Origin: Notolepis coatsorum
Taxonomy: Eukaryota; Chordata; Actinopteri; Aulopiformes; Paralepididae
Direction: 5' to 3'
DNA length: 64,000 bases
Assembly: GCA_963971535.1 (NCBI GenBank)
Contig: OZ020589.1
Coordinates: 90,394,683-90,458,682 of the forward strand
Shown here: positions 1 through 10,661 of the stretch, piece after piece
Position numbering within the stretch: position 1 is the first letter of the stretch
How the letters are laid out: every line of letters starts with the position of its first letter
The notes under the pieces: generated by a model
What the model was told of the DNA's origin: nothing
The model's database searches: none
The model's input: only the letters and a program-made list of their open reading frames with translations
Position numbers and translations under genes: made by a program

Positions 1-23
1 CAACATTGGTATTTATTTATCCT

Positions 24-573
24 TTTTTTTTTTTTTTTACTTTATTGCCAACAGCAATACAATATGACAGTACAGACAAAATAAAATAAAGTAAACACTT
101 AAAAATAAATAACCTTGAGATTGGGTCCCTCCTCCAAAGCATTCCCGCCTACACAAATATACCTACACATTTCCACCTCTATATAATACATACCCATAAT
201 AAATACACACAATTATTTCCCTCCATCCTGTCTCAAAGCAGTGTGTCCCAAGCCTACCCAAGATAGCTAGTAATTTCTTCAGCTGTAGCTGGGCTGTCAT
301 GTGTTCCATCATATATAACTTTCTGTATCCATTGAGCAATCGTGGGGGGCTCAGGTTTCATCCAATTAATAGTAATAATTTGTTTTGCAATCATCAATAA
401 GATAATGTAGTATATAGTACTGATCCGTGTCCAACACTCGTTCACGCTGTATTTCTAACAGAAACAACATTGGGTCCATGGGAATGTCCGTTTCCAATAT
501 TTTCTCCATTTCTTCTTTTATATCATTCCAAAACGTCCGTATTATTGGGCAGTTCCAGAATGTGAGTACGATC
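24..573 (-). mobile_element. 5'-truncated L1-type LINE insertion
   Basis: A poly(T) run at 24-38 is the A-tail of an element read on the minus strand. The same 17-bp sequence (TGGTATTTATTTATCCT) lies at 7-23 and 574-590 and is the target-site duplication. Minus-strand translation at 570-360 and 445-254 gives the C-terminal region typical of L1-type LINE ORF2, with a 'FWNCP...FWNDI' zinc-finger-like segment and 'WMKPEPPTI'. The two pieces are in different frames, so the coding tail is broken by a frameshift between about 366 and 445. Only the last part of ORF2 and the 3' UTR are present, as expected from abortive reverse transcription. Confidence 0.85.
254..570 (-). pseudogene. L1-type ORF2 C-terminal fragment
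   Basis: Two overlapping minus-strand frames together cover about 100 residues of the ORF2 C-terminus. The upstream frame (to about 366) holds the 'FWNCPII..FWNDI' segment and the downstream frame (445-254) holds 'WMKPEPPTIAQWI'. In intact L1-type proteins these are continuous, so one indel separates them here. The endonuclease and reverse transcriptase domains are absent because the insertion is 5'-truncated. No function is expected. Confidence 0.75.
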
Positions 574-590
574 TGGTATTTATTTATCCT

Positions 591-727
591 TAAGGCCATT
601 AACACTTTCAGTGCCCAGCAGGGGGCGCACATTTAGTGCTTGAATGCCCACCATCCACTTCAATGTTAGCATTAATATCGCCTAATCTATGTTTTAAATT
701 ATGGCTATGTGTCTAATCTGCCCGTCG
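591..727. other. short unassigned gap
   Basis: Sequence between the L1 target duplication and the BEL/Pao target duplication. I see no gene or repeat structure in it. Confidence 0.5.
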
Positions 728-2002
728 CTTATTGTAACTGAGGGGTACAATTCCCTGACTGTATTAAATAAGTATGGTATCATTAAACCACTACTGTCTT
801 ATGTACATTACTACTGGCCATACAGTACACAGGTATATCAGATGAACACTTCCCACAATGACACGGTTCCACACAAAACTGGGTTATAATAATATTTATT
901 AGCAGCAATGATAGTATATAACAATACTTTACGTAGGGTCGCGCTTATAAGGCGAAAGAATGTGCGTGAGTAAATCAATAACGTAAGTCCATTATCATAT
1001 TACGCAGGAGATAATGAATACCACCTGTATCTTAGGAATTATATCTATGGTACACTAGTAAGGCAGCGGGAGATACTGGTAGGGTCCCTCCGGTTGTAAG
1101 CCAGCAAGGGGAGAGGATTTGTCGGTAGCAGAGTCTGGGTCAACGAAGAATAGGGAGACTCCAAGTACAGGAGACGGTGCAATAATCTCTTGATCCGCAG
1201 ACGAATAACAGCTGTTCTCCGGCATGCAGCTCCGCATGGAAGAAAGCTAGCCAGCCTCAGGCTTCTTAGAGGCGGGCTCGACGTTGCTCCTCACAGGGTA
1301 AATCCCACACAATTGTGGGTGTAGACGATTCTCCGCTCCATCAGTTACAGGACCAAAGCAAATATAATCCAGCCGAAAAGGGCTATGTAGTCGTCGGGTA
1401 GGTTATCCAGTGTACATGTCCACACGGTCCTCGTCTAGGGCTCCTCGGGTGAAGGCGCCAGGGTAAGCTGCCCAGCCTGGATAAGCACACTAGCTGGTAC
1501 GAGGAAACGTTGGTGATGCTGGTCACTGTAGAACGGTAGCCGCACGATACACTATACATAAATAGACTATTACTGAATTAATAGAATAGGTCGAACTCGA
1601 CGGTACAGCGTTAAACTCTGATACTTCAGTTATTAATTCGCACGCGGTCTCAATGCTCTATTTGGGGCCAAACAGGCCTTACTTCACCGCACGTTGTATC
1701 GTGGGTGAGGCTTCACTTGGGTAACTCGAACTAGGTTAACTAACTGCTGTATTCACCTGCGCCGTATTTATACGTTAGGTGAACAAACTAGTACCAGCCT
1801 TATTCCTGTCTCGTATTCTTGCGCAGAGCCGTTCATGTCCAGGCATGTCTTTGGCGGTGACTTTGAACTAGACCTTGGGGGTATGGCAGTGGCGCCTAAG
1901 GGACCGCTGTCCAATAAGAGAACGAAATATTATGGTCTGTACTAGGTAAAGGGATATTCCGTGTATATGTACAAGGAATACACAAGGGATATCAAACGAT
2001 AT

Positions 2003-3842
2003 GATGACATGATGGCGCCGCTCCGACCGGCTGCCTCTCTGTTCGTGCCGACCAACTGGCCCCAGTATTCACTGACATATTTAACCTGTCCTTAGAACAG
2101 GCTGTCATCCCCACCTGCCTGAAGAAGTCCACTATTATCCCTGTACCCAAAAAATCCAAGCCTGCTTGCCTCAACGACTACCGCCCTGTAGCTCTCACCT
2201 CCATAGCCATGAAGTGCTTTGAGAAGCTAGTAAAGGGCTACATCTGCTCCTCCCTCCCCATCAACATGGACCCCCTGCAATTTGCATACCGCCCCAACAG
2301 GTCCACGGAGGACGCCATATCCCATGTGCTGCACACAGCAGCATCACACCTGGACAAGAGGCAGGGGAACTATGTGAGAATGCTATTCATCGACTACAGC
2401 TCGGCATTCAATACCATAGTCCCCTCCATACTCATAGCCAAGCTCAGGGACCTGGGCTTGGGCTATGACTTCTGCCAGTGGGTCTTGGACTTCCTGACTG
2501 GCAGACCCCAGGTGGTGAGAGCAGGCAACTGCACCTCCTCATCCATCACCCTCAACATAGGGGCCCCCCAGGGCTGTGTTCTGAGTCCCCTCCTCTACTC
2601 CCTGTACACACACGACTGTGTGGCTCAGCGGAGTAGCAATACAATCGTCAAATTTGCTGACGACACAGTGGTGGTGGGCCTGATCTCTGCCAACGACGAG
2701 AGGGCCTACCTGGAAGAGGTCAAGGTCCTGGCGGGATGGTGCCAGGAAAACAGCCTCTCCCTGAACGTCAGCAAAACAAAGGAGATGATTGTGGACTTCA
2801 GGAGGTCGGGGGTCAAGGACTACAGCCCCCTCAGCATCGACGGGGCACCGGTTGAGAGAGTCAACAGCTTCAAGTACCTCGGAGCCTACATATCCGAGGA
2901 CTTGACATGGACCACACACATTAACAGTGTGGTGAAGAAGGCACGACAACGCCTCTACTTCCTCAGGCGCCTAAGGAAGTTCCAAGTCAGCCAGAAGATC
3001 CTTAAGAACTTCTACTCATGTACAATAGAGAGCATCTTGACCGGCAACATCACCTCCTGGTTTGGGAATAGCACTGCAAAAGACCGAAGCAGACTACAAA
3101 GAGTGACACGTTCAGCCGAACGCACAATTGGAGGGGGGCTCCCCACCCTCCAGAACATTTACTACAAGCGTTGCAAGGGCAAGGCTAAGAGAATCATTAA
3201 AGACTCCAGTCACCCGAACAACTGCCTCTTTGAACTGCTGCGGTCAGGCAAGCGATACCGGAGTCTCAAGGCGAGCACAGAAAGACTCAGAAGTAGCTTC
3301 TATCCCCAGGCCATCAGGCTGCTAAACGAACAATGAATGAACACTACACAACAACAACCACCAAACGCACATAGCACACACATCCACACGCACACACTCA
3401 CTTTAAACAAACACACTGTAGCACCCACTCCACACACTTTATAGCACACACCCACTTTAAACAAACACACTGTAGCACCCACTCCCCACACTTTATATTT
3501 ATGGATGAAGGATTGCACTACAACTCGTACACCTTACTGTAAATTGTACCTAAAATTGTACCTCATCCCATTTCTGCTTTGCACTAGATAGTACTGTACA
3601 TTAGTACACTGCATAGTATTGTGTATTGTATATTATATGGTAACTCAGAACATTGTACATATGTCTATACCGAACACTGTGACCTCATTTTCTTCTTCTA
3701 AATTCATGCTATATTATGTTATTATGTTATTTGATACTATCTTGTCTAGCACAGTCTCTGGAGCGTAACAGTAAGAAGCATTTTGTATGAAAGTATTCTG
3801 TACTTCTGAATGACAACTATTAAAGAACTTGAACTTGAACTT
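2003..3842 (+). mobile_element. L2/CR1-like LINE, 5'-truncated, inserted in the BEL LTR
   Basis: The insert interrupts the LTR and is flanked by GATAT at 1998-2002 and 3843-3847; the uninterrupted site is seen in the other LTR near 11927. It holds an open reverse transcriptase reading frame, then a 3' UTR of about 500 bp ending in a short TTGAAC repeat (about 3826-3842), the tail type expected of L2/CR1-like LINEs rather than poly(A). Truncated or rearranged relatives with the same 3' end occur on the minus strand at 30106-30740, 35119-35260 and 52994-53765, so this family has inserted several times in the window. Confidence 0.92.
2008..3336 (+). pseudogene. LINE reverse transcriptase, 5'-truncated but open
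   Basis: An open frame runs from the 5' truncation point (about 2008) to TGA at 3334-3336; the first ATG is at 2209, but clear RT-like sequence upstream of it (e.g. 'TIIPVPKK', '[10 protein letters not shown]') shows the frame came from a longer ORF2. RT landmarks after the ATG: '[10 protein letters not shown]' (palm, first catalytic Asp), '[10 protein letters not shown]', and the catalytic 'FADDT' box, then 'YLGAYIS' and the thumb. The apurinic-endonuclease domain and the N-terminal part of RT are missing, so it cannot be autonomous. L2/Rex1-type by its motifs; the exact clade needs a tree. The absence of any stop in over 1.3 kb suggests a recent insertion. Confidence 0.9.
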
Positions 3843-3915
3843 GATATACAAATATTATGCAATATATATCAATTAATAAATATATATATTCGGTTTAATC
3901 TGATCCTTCGTAACA

Positions 3916-3925
3916 GCCGCCTCCT
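3916..3925 (-). other. BEL/Pao polypurine tract (probable)
   Basis: On the minus strand the purine-rich stretch AGGAGGCGGC lies directly upstream of the 3' LTR. Its position is right for the plus-strand primer; the two C residues make it imperfect. Confidence 0.5.
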
Positions 3926-4008
3926 AATTAGTCCCACCTAATTAGATAAGCAGAGACAGATTAACCGCACTGTCCACTAGTCAATGTTCGTTGTGAGGGT
4001 AGGGCAGT

Positions 4009-4674
4009 TCACAAAGTCAGGGGGTCATGGTTGTCATCAAAAGTGTCGGGGAGCCTTGGCAACTCTATCAGCCTCGCCACGGGCCGGGTGTATGTCCGCC
4101 CTTGGACGAGCACTTCTGCCGCTCTGACCTTTCCGTCGGCACCAGTGATCACTTTGCTTACGCGGCCGGCCGGCCACATAGCTCGGGGTAGTGACTGGTC
4201 GATAATCATGACGACTGTTCCTTCTGTCAAATTGTCTCTTTCTTTCACCCATTTCTGGCGGGTCTGTAGAGACGGTAGATAGTGGAGGAGGAAACTGTTC
4301 CAAAACTTGTCAGCCAGTACTTGACTGTACCTCCACATTCTTCGGCCGTTCGCTTCTTCAGGCCTGTACACTGTCTGTGGTAGCGCGGGGTCCAGCCGCC
4401 CCATCACGAGAGTGTTGGGGGTGACTGGGTCGACATCTGCTACATCACTTGAGACGTAACCGAGGGGCTTTGAGTTCAATACTCCCTCGATCTCCGTGAG
4501 GACTGTCGTGAGGACTTCTTCCGCCACGGTCTGGACCCCAAGCACGGCGTACAGGGCTGTCTTTATTGAACGTACTTCTCGTTCCCAAGTTCCACCGAAG
4601 TGAGGTGCATTCGGGGGGTTAAACTGGAAATCAATCTGAGAGGGAGCGAGGTGGGTCTTAAGTTCTGGGCCCAT
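4009..4674 (-). pseudogene. pol: BEL/Pao integrase, C-terminal part
   Basis: A 221-residue frame carrying the end of the integrase core and the C-terminal domain. The catalytic Glu is expected in 'HFGGTWEREV' (about residues 25-34), followed by the conserved 'VLNSKPL' and 'NTLVMGR' segments typical of Pao integrases. The C-terminal 'EGTVVMIID...WPAGRVSKV' resembles the DUF5641 domain that ends these polyproteins. It is out of frame with the preceding piece (4658-4921); the break lies at about 4660-4740. Stop codon at 4009-4011; the LTR follows about 90 bp downstream in the minus sense, with no envelope frame. Confidence 0.88.
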
Positions 4675-4921
4675 AGCTTGGAAGCTCTCTCTCAGCTCTC
4701 TTTCTCCGCCTTTGAAGTTTTTCCCCGTGATCAGACAATAATATAGACGGTTTTCCTTTCCGCGATGTGAATCTCCGGAAGGCCATAAGGAATGAGTCTG
4801 TACTCATGGTTGGAAGGAGTTCTATGTGTATCGCTCGGGTGGTCATGCATTTGAATACAATACCCCACCGCTTCTCAGTCCCTCTTCCTTTCTTTACATA
4901 CAGCGGGCCGAAACAGTCCAT
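4658..4921 (-). pseudogene. pol: BEL/Pao integrase core, middle part
   Basis: An 87-residue frame beginning at the first catalytic Asp segment ('MDCFGPLYV') and containing 'TTRAIHIELL' and 'ILLSDHG' with the second catalytic Asp. The family normally reads on from here to the catalytic Glu; in this copy the frame shifts after the second Asp and runs into unrelated residues. It is also out of frame with the preceding RNase H/zinc-binding piece, so the integrase core is split at two points. Confidence 0.85.
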
Positions 4922-6519
4922 ACCGGTGGAGTGAAAGGCTTGTCGCCGAGTCGGAGGCGACAGGGGGGTAGGTCAGCCATCCGGGGTATACTGGGCTGTG
5001 CTCGCCATTTACGACAGTCTAGACAAGTCCGCTGGTAGCGTCGTACTGCTTCTCTTCCTTGCAGTATCCAATAACGACGTCTGATCTCCGCGAAGACTCT
5101 CTCTGCCCCGGCGTGGTGCACGTCCTCGTCGTATTTCTTGATGATGAGCTCTGTGACCTTGTGTCGGCTGTTTAAGACTATCGGGTACTTGACGTCATCC
5201 GGTAAGTCTGGGGCTCTCCTCAGACGACCACCCACTCTGATGAGATTATGGGCGTCGCTCTCAGGGGCTAAGTGGAGCAGTCTGCTGTCTGACGGGACTG
5301 GCTTTGATCCCTGCAGACAGTCTAGCTCGTCGGGGAACGAGTCTCTCTGGGCTCGCTGTAGCAGAAGGAGTTCTGCTTCTTCGTAGTTAGCTGCAGTAAT
5401 GTCAGTAGTGGGCTGAACTGGTGGGTGGTGCCACAGGAATGTCTTTAGCTGCGCACTCTCAAGGGTGAGGCAGTCGTCTATGTTGGGATCTGTGGGGACG
5501 AGTGTGTGTGTCAACCCACAGAACATAGATTTCTTCTTCTCTGCCTCCTCTTCACTCGCCTCCCGTGGGGTGGGTGTAGGCCACTCTTCTTCCGGGAGCT
5601 TGAGGAACTCGGGCCCGTCACTATATAGATTGTGACGGGTGAGGTCATCCAGGGACATTCCCCGGGTGATGACGTCAGCTGGGTTGTGTTTTGTGTCCAC
5701 ATACCTCCAGCTTGCTGCTTCTGTTAAATCTTGGATCTCTGTGATTCTGACTCCCACGAAGACCTTGTATCTACACGAATCGGACTGGATCCATGTGAGT
5801 ACGGTCATGGAGTCTGACCACAGGATTGTTCTTTGCACCGGGATGGTGAGTTCACGTTGGATTAACGTGGCGAGTTGCGCTCCTGCTAGGGCTGCGCAGA
5901 GCTCTAGACGCGGGATAGATTGTTGCTTGCGGGGGGCTATTCTTGAGCGAGCCAGGATGAAGGCAGTATGTATTTCTCCTCCCTCCTCTCGGGCACGCAA
6001 GTAGGCCACCGAACCGTAAGCTACTTCGGAGGCGTCGCTGAAGACGTGCAGGTCCATCTGGCACGTCTCCGGCCTCACTGTGGGTGGGAAGTAGCTGCGG
6101 CGTATGTTGACACCTGGGAGCGAGCTGAGTTCTGTCTCCCACTCTCTCCATGTGGAGGCAAGGTGTTCGGGTATGGGGTCGTCCCAGCCCTGGTCCTTGT
6201 CCCATAACGCTCTTACAATCATCTTTGCCCTGGTGGTGTAAGGTAGAATACATCCCAACGGGTCATATTGTCTGGCGAGTGTTCTGTATACACTCCGTCT
6301 TGTGGTCGGTAGTGAAGTCGACCTTCCCTGCTCCTTGGTCAGGGGTGTGTGTTTATAATGGAGCGAGTCTGTTTTGAAGCACCAGACTAGTCCTAATGTC
6401 ATTTCTTGGGCTTCTCCTGGGATGGTCGCCATCCAGGTCTCGCTGCTTGCTGCCTTGTCCTCTGGGGAGGAGGCTGCGCAATACTTGAGGGTCGCTGCTG
6501 GCCCACTGCCGGAGATCAA
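4894..6519 (-). pseudogene. pol: BEL/Pao RNase H and integrase zinc-binding region
   Basis: A 541-residue frame. From about residue 80 it matches the Pao region after RT ('YDPLGCILPYT', 'ALWDKDQGWDD'). The RNase H domain follows with 'FSDASEVAYG' (about residue 157), 'PRLELCAAL' and 'LWSDSMTVL', then 'NPADVITRG'. Near the end is an H2C2 zinc-binding motif of integrase ('HHAGAERV...CLDCRKW', about residues 455-500). The first ~15 residues come from a shifted frame and are not family sequence; the last ~12 are also out of register. The true entry into this frame is near 6470-6480. Confidence 0.88.
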
Positions 6520-6607
6520 AGCCGCCTTTGATCAGGGAGGCGCAGAGCTTGAGTAGGAGGGCCTCGGCTTCTTCTGGCGTCGAGACGCTTTGTAGACAGT
6601 TGTCCAC
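6353..6607 (-). pseudogene. pol: BEL/Pao RT piece after the catalytic box
   Basis: Begins with 'MDNCLQS', the sequence that follows the RT catalytic tyrosine region, and continues with 'GGFDLRQWASSDP', both typical of Pao RT. After about residue 48 the frame leaves the family sequence, which resumes in the 4894-6519 frame, so a single indel lies around 6470-6480. In intact relatives this piece is continuous with the frame ending at 6924; here they are separated by the 303-bp retroposon at 6623-6925. Confidence 0.85.
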
Positions 6608-6622
6608 GTAGAAACTATTTCC

Positions 6623-6925
6623 TTTTTTTGTATTTTATTTTTTTATTATTTTTTAAACAAACATATAAACAAACATGACAACACACGATAAGATATACAA
6701 GCATTAATTGTCAGGGCACATCCAATGAGATCACCTTTTAGTTAGTTGTCTTATATAAGATATACCCATAATACCTGTTATCTAAAAAAAAACCTACACA
6801 CATATGCTCAGCTCGAACCCCCCCCTCCCGGACCCCACCTTGAGAAGTACCTCCACTATCCCTCGCACCTAACCAGACACTACCATTATAAGCTAGCTTT
6901 TAAAGCTTTTATTCTCTCCACCACT
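6623..6925 (-). mobile_element. short retroposon inserted beside the RT active-site box
   Basis: 303 bp flanked by a 13-bp duplication AGAAACTATTTCC (6610-6622 and 6926-6938). The T/A-rich start (6623-6650) is the A-rich tail of an insert read on the minus strand. I see no Pol III box or coding frame. A short stretch ('TATACCCATAATA' region) resembles the 3' UTR of the L1-type insertion at 24-573, so it may be another L1-type 3' end, but this is weak. The insertion adds an in-frame TAG that ends the upstream gag-pol frame. Confidence 0.85.
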
Positions 6926-9900
6926 AGAAACTATTTCCTACACTTTGTCGGACCTCTTCATCAGCTGCTGGGTCCTCTGCGACGTGTTTTTGCAGTGCAA
7001 ACATAGCACAGCATGGGCTGCATGTGGTTCCGAAAGGGAGGACTTCCCATTGATAGATGGATGGTTGCTCATCCCCGATCCTCTCTCTCCATAAGAACCG
7101 CAGCAGGGGCTTGTCCTCCTCCACTAGTCGCACCTGCAGGAACATCCCTTTGATGTCGCCGCTGATGGCCACCTTGTCTTGGCGGAAACGTAGCAACACG
7201 CCTAGTAGAGAGGGGCCGATTGTTGGGCCGGGCAAGAGCTCTTTATTCAGATTTTGTGATCCGATCTGATAGCTGCAGTTAAACACAATACGATCCTTGC
7301 CGTTGTGGTGGACTTTGTGGTGCGGCACGTACCATGATTCGGTCGTCTGATCGGCCTCTTTAATGTCAATTTTCTTTATGTGTCCCGCTGTGATTAGCTT
7401 GTCAATCTCAGCGCAGTACACAGTAGCTTGAGCGGGGTCTCTGGCTAGGCGCCGCTCTGTGTTCGATAGATACCGCTCCGTCGCTTCTTTTGGGGCATGG
7501 AAGGTAGGCATACCCTCTCGCCTCAGGAGTGGAGTTGCGTATCTCATCACTCCGTTGACTTTGACTCTCTTTGTCCCCCGCTCGAGGAGGGCTATGGCAT
7601 AAATGTCTTCCTTGGAACGAATGTGTTTCTTTTCGTTCTTAAAGGGCATTGTCTCTAGTGTCCATAGCCTCTCGACGTGCTGTAGGAGGGTGGTGTCTTC
7701 TTCTGTCACTCTGGAGTGGAGGCAGCGAGTGGCTGCTGTTCGGTTAGGAGACCTAGAGAGGGGGCCTTGTAGTGTCCATCCTAGGCGGGTCTCAACTGCT
7801 GCTGGACAGCCTCTGGGCCCAGTGTGGACCCGGTCCATCGGGACGATGAGGTGTGCATGGTCGGATCCTATCAGCAGGGTCGGGGTGGCACCGTCTATGA
7901 GCGGTATAGGTAGTTGACGCAGGTGCACATATTTATCCATCAGCTTGGCGATGGGGTAGGTGTACTGCGACAGGCCTATGTCTTGGCTGGTGAAAGCGTT
8001 AGTGATCCTATACCGTCTCTCTGGCTGCCCGCTTGCTGCGATAGTGAAGGAGACATTCTCGCCCTTTATCGTCTTCAGGTCTCTTCTTATTGTCCGAATC
8101 GTCATCGTTTCTTCGCTCCCCCGCAGCCCCAGCTGGGCCGCAGCGGACGCGAGGAGAAGGGTCTTCTCTGACCCGTCGTCAAGGACGGCGTAGGTGTCCA
8201 TGACCTTGTCTTCGTAACTCAATGTTACGCGGACCACCTTCAAGAGCACCCGGGCGCCCCCGCTGCTGGCGGGGTCAATGTACATAACACTTGCCTTTGT
8301 GCTGCTTGAGGGTGCAGGCTTTCTTCTGTTACTGTCATGTAGGACGTCCAAGTGGGCTCCGTCACACCGACTACACCTCTTCTTTAAGCGGCACTCGGCT
8401 GCCATGTGACTGCGCGCACATCGGTAACAGCGTCGGTTGGACTTTATCCATTGACTCACCTCGTCGGCGGTCATCTTCTTGAACGTGTCACAGTGTGACA
8501 GCCAGTGTTCCTTTTCGCAGTACGGGCATACAATCTTCCACTTCTCTTTCATCGAGGGGGTACTGTGGTTCTTGTTGCTCTGTACTGATTCAGCTTGGTG
8601 CATGATGGTCACCAGCCTGCGGCCATCGTTTGCTCTCCTAGGTCCCTCTCTGGAGCTTGGCGTGCTCCGCACGAACGTATCCAATCGTAGGCTGTTGACT
8701 TCTCTCGCCAGGAAGTCGGCTAGGTCTAGGAGGGATGGCTCGGGACCGTTAGGATCACGGTGGTCTCTTTGCCGCCTGAAGCGCTCTTGTCGGGCGGGCG
8801 GAAGCTTCTCTAAAATCCTCTCAACATTAGAGTTCGCGTACAGTTCGTGCATACCCTTTTCCTTTTGTGCCCCCAGCATCCCTACCAGGGATTGTACCTT
8901 GATAGACAGGTCATCTAGTGAGCGATTGTCTGTGGCTGGGGGTAGATGGTCAATATTCCTTATCTCTTGTATTACGTAGTCCCATATGCGTCCATATCGT
9001 TGGTCGAGGGCTGCTAGAGCCGCGGTGTACGGGGTAGTAGAGGTGGAATATGCCAGCGCTATATTGTGCGCTCTGGGCACCTTCAGGTGCTTGAGTAGGA
9101 TAGCATACTTGTACGGTTCATCAGTTACATCGGACATCATTGTCTCTAAGCACATTCGTAGCTCTGTGTACTGTGCTCTGTTCTCGTGTGTGAAGTCCGG
9201 GACCGTCGGTGTGCCAAGGTACGATGCCATGGATGGCTGGCACATCGGTGAGCGTTGGAGGAGAGGCCTCCTAGGCGAGTCTCCTCTTACTTGTCGTGGT
9301 GGGCTGGTACCTGTCGGGTACCAAGGCCCGCGTACCCAGGTGCTGTTCCTCGGGGCTGGTCGTGCGTCAAGCTCACCCGTGAATTGAGTCGGGGGTCTGT
9401 AGCGCAGAGCCGCGGGGGTAAAGTCTGGGCTGTACTGGACCTCCTGGTCCTGTGGAGTACGGTGATGCTGTTGGGCTTGACTCTCCTCCTCTCCCTCTTC
9501 TTCTTCCTCTGCCAGGTCATCTAGATCCTGTAGTCGTCTATTTAGTCTCTCCGCGGCATAGGCCGGTTCTTCCCTGTTGCTGGGTCTCGCTTGGACCGGT
9601 CGGGGAAGGGGTTCGGAGAGGGGTATAGGCTCTCTCTGTTGGCCGGGCTCAGGGTCGCTTGATCGGGTAGGGGAGGGTGCCCTAGACCCTTGTCTTGACG
9701 AAGCCCTGGAGCCCCGTGCGGAGGGAGGGGGGGTTACCCTGGCAATCAGCTGCTCCATTATCTGCGCTTGTAATCGGTCGCGCTCGGCTTCGCGTTTGGT
9801 GAGAGCGAGGTCGCGCTCTGCTTCGTGTTGGGCACCGGCGGCGGCGCGCTGGGCTTCGGCGGCGGCGCGCTGGGCTTCGGCGCGGTCTCTTTCCATATTC

Positions 9901-10241
9901 TCTTCCGTCTGGAGGCGTCTAATCTCTAGGCGTATGCGGTCTTCGTCACTCCGTTGCTGCGCCTGAAAGCGCTCTGGCTGGGTCGCAGAGTGTTCGCGTT
10001 CACTAAGGGCTTGCGCTTGGAGTTTCGCGTAGAAGCGTTCTTGTTCCATGGAAGAATGTTCGCGCTCGCTAAGCGTCTGTGCTTGGAGTCGATCGCGTTC
10101 GGTTGAGGCTGCCAGGGTGGCGATAAAGGCCTGCGCCAGCATCTTGTCCGCCTCGCTGGGGGAAGACACTGGTAGAGGTGATCGGCTTCTGGTAGTACTC
10201 GTTGGAGATCCGTTCTCCTGTCGCGTACCGAGGAGATCCAT
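6924..10241 (-). pseudogene. gag-pol: BEL/Pao gag-protease-RT frame
   Basis: A 1105-residue frame. Residues about 45-165 are Arg/Glu/Gln-rich and probably coiled coil; a DUF1759-like gag part lies around 345-520. Three Cys/His knuckles follow ('CPYCEKEHW' about 571, 'CYRCARSHM' about 603, 'CSRCDGAH' about 622). The Pao protease has 'LDDGSEKTL' (about 687). RT begins near 945 with 'SWYVPHHKV', has the first catalytic Asp in 'SGDIKGMF' (about 1025) and 'LPFGTTCSP' (about 1065), and stops a few residues later at the 6623-6925 insertion, just before the second catalytic box. The gag N-terminus is in another frame (10603-10242). The protein would be particle-forming gag plus protease and an incomplete polymerase. 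Confidence 0.92.
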
Positions 10242-10603
10242 CTCCTCCGCGTCTCTTCTTGTGGTGGGTCGGGTTCCGTCCCTGGAGGGCTTTCTTTATC
10301 CTGGAGCTCTCCGGGGACTACCTCATCGACGTTGGCGGGGGGTAGAGTCATGTCAGGTCCCTCCTGGTCCCCCCCGTGAGCTTGGTCAGTTACGTTAGAA
10401 CCCACTAGGGTCTCTACTGGCGGGGTCGCCTGGTCGGTAGGGTTTGACATAATTTTACTATCTACTTTTTCCGCGTTTAACGTCTGTAGAAAGCTAGGTA
10501 GTATACTGGCAGCGTAGTCCTCTAAGTACTGAGGTGGATGCCGTCTACGCTGCGGGCGATCTATTTTAGGAGAACCGTTTGTGGAGTGTTCATCATTGGC
10601 CAT
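10242..10603 (-). pseudogene. gag: BEL/Pao gag N-terminus, shifted frame
   Basis: The ATG at 10601-10603 is the first after the primer site and starts a frame with 'RRRHPPQYLEDY', a basic then acidic N-terminal segment that resembles other fish Pao gags as I remember them. The frame stays open to 9926, but from about 10241 on the family-like coiled-coil sequence is in the neighbouring frame (offset -1). Either an indel separates the gag N-terminus from the main frame or the element uses frameshifting here; the many other breaks in this copy favour an indel. Confidence 0.65.
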
Positions 10604-10642
10604 GTCAATATTAATACTATATTAATATTACACTAGTTACCA

Positions 10643-10659
10643 TCTGGCTCGAAGGACCA
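10643..10659 (-). other. primer binding site, tRNA-Tyr
   Basis: Two bases inside the 5' LTR, the minus strand reads TGGTCCTTCGAGCC followed by AGA. The first 14 bases are the complement of the 3' end of vertebrate tRNA-Tyr including CCA, as I know that tRNA; the next three match with one mismatch. The position next to the LTR fits a primer binding site. Confidence 0.8.
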
Positions 10660-10661
10660 AT

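Larger units (their letters stand above)
733..3915 (-). repeat. BEL/Pao 3' LTR (interrupted by a LINE)
   Basis: Starts TGTAACTGAG and ends TTCGTAACA on the plus strand. After removing 2003-3847 (a LINE plus one copy of GATAT) its length is 1338 bp, exactly that of the other LTR. By eye I found two base differences between the two copies (near 922 and 1218, against 10861-10870 and 11147). A minus-strand AATAAA (plus TTTATT at 895-900) lies about 160 bp from the LTR's 3' end and could be its polyadenylation signal. Confidence 0.93.

Noticed and set aside
3926-4008. Envelope gene after integrase in the BEL element
   Set aside because: Only about 90 bp separate the integrase stop from the LTR, with no open frame.
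9926-10603. Programmed frameshift between gag N-terminus and gag-pol in the BEL element
   Set aside because: I see no clear slippery site with a structured element, and the copy has several other frame breaks, so an indel is simpler.
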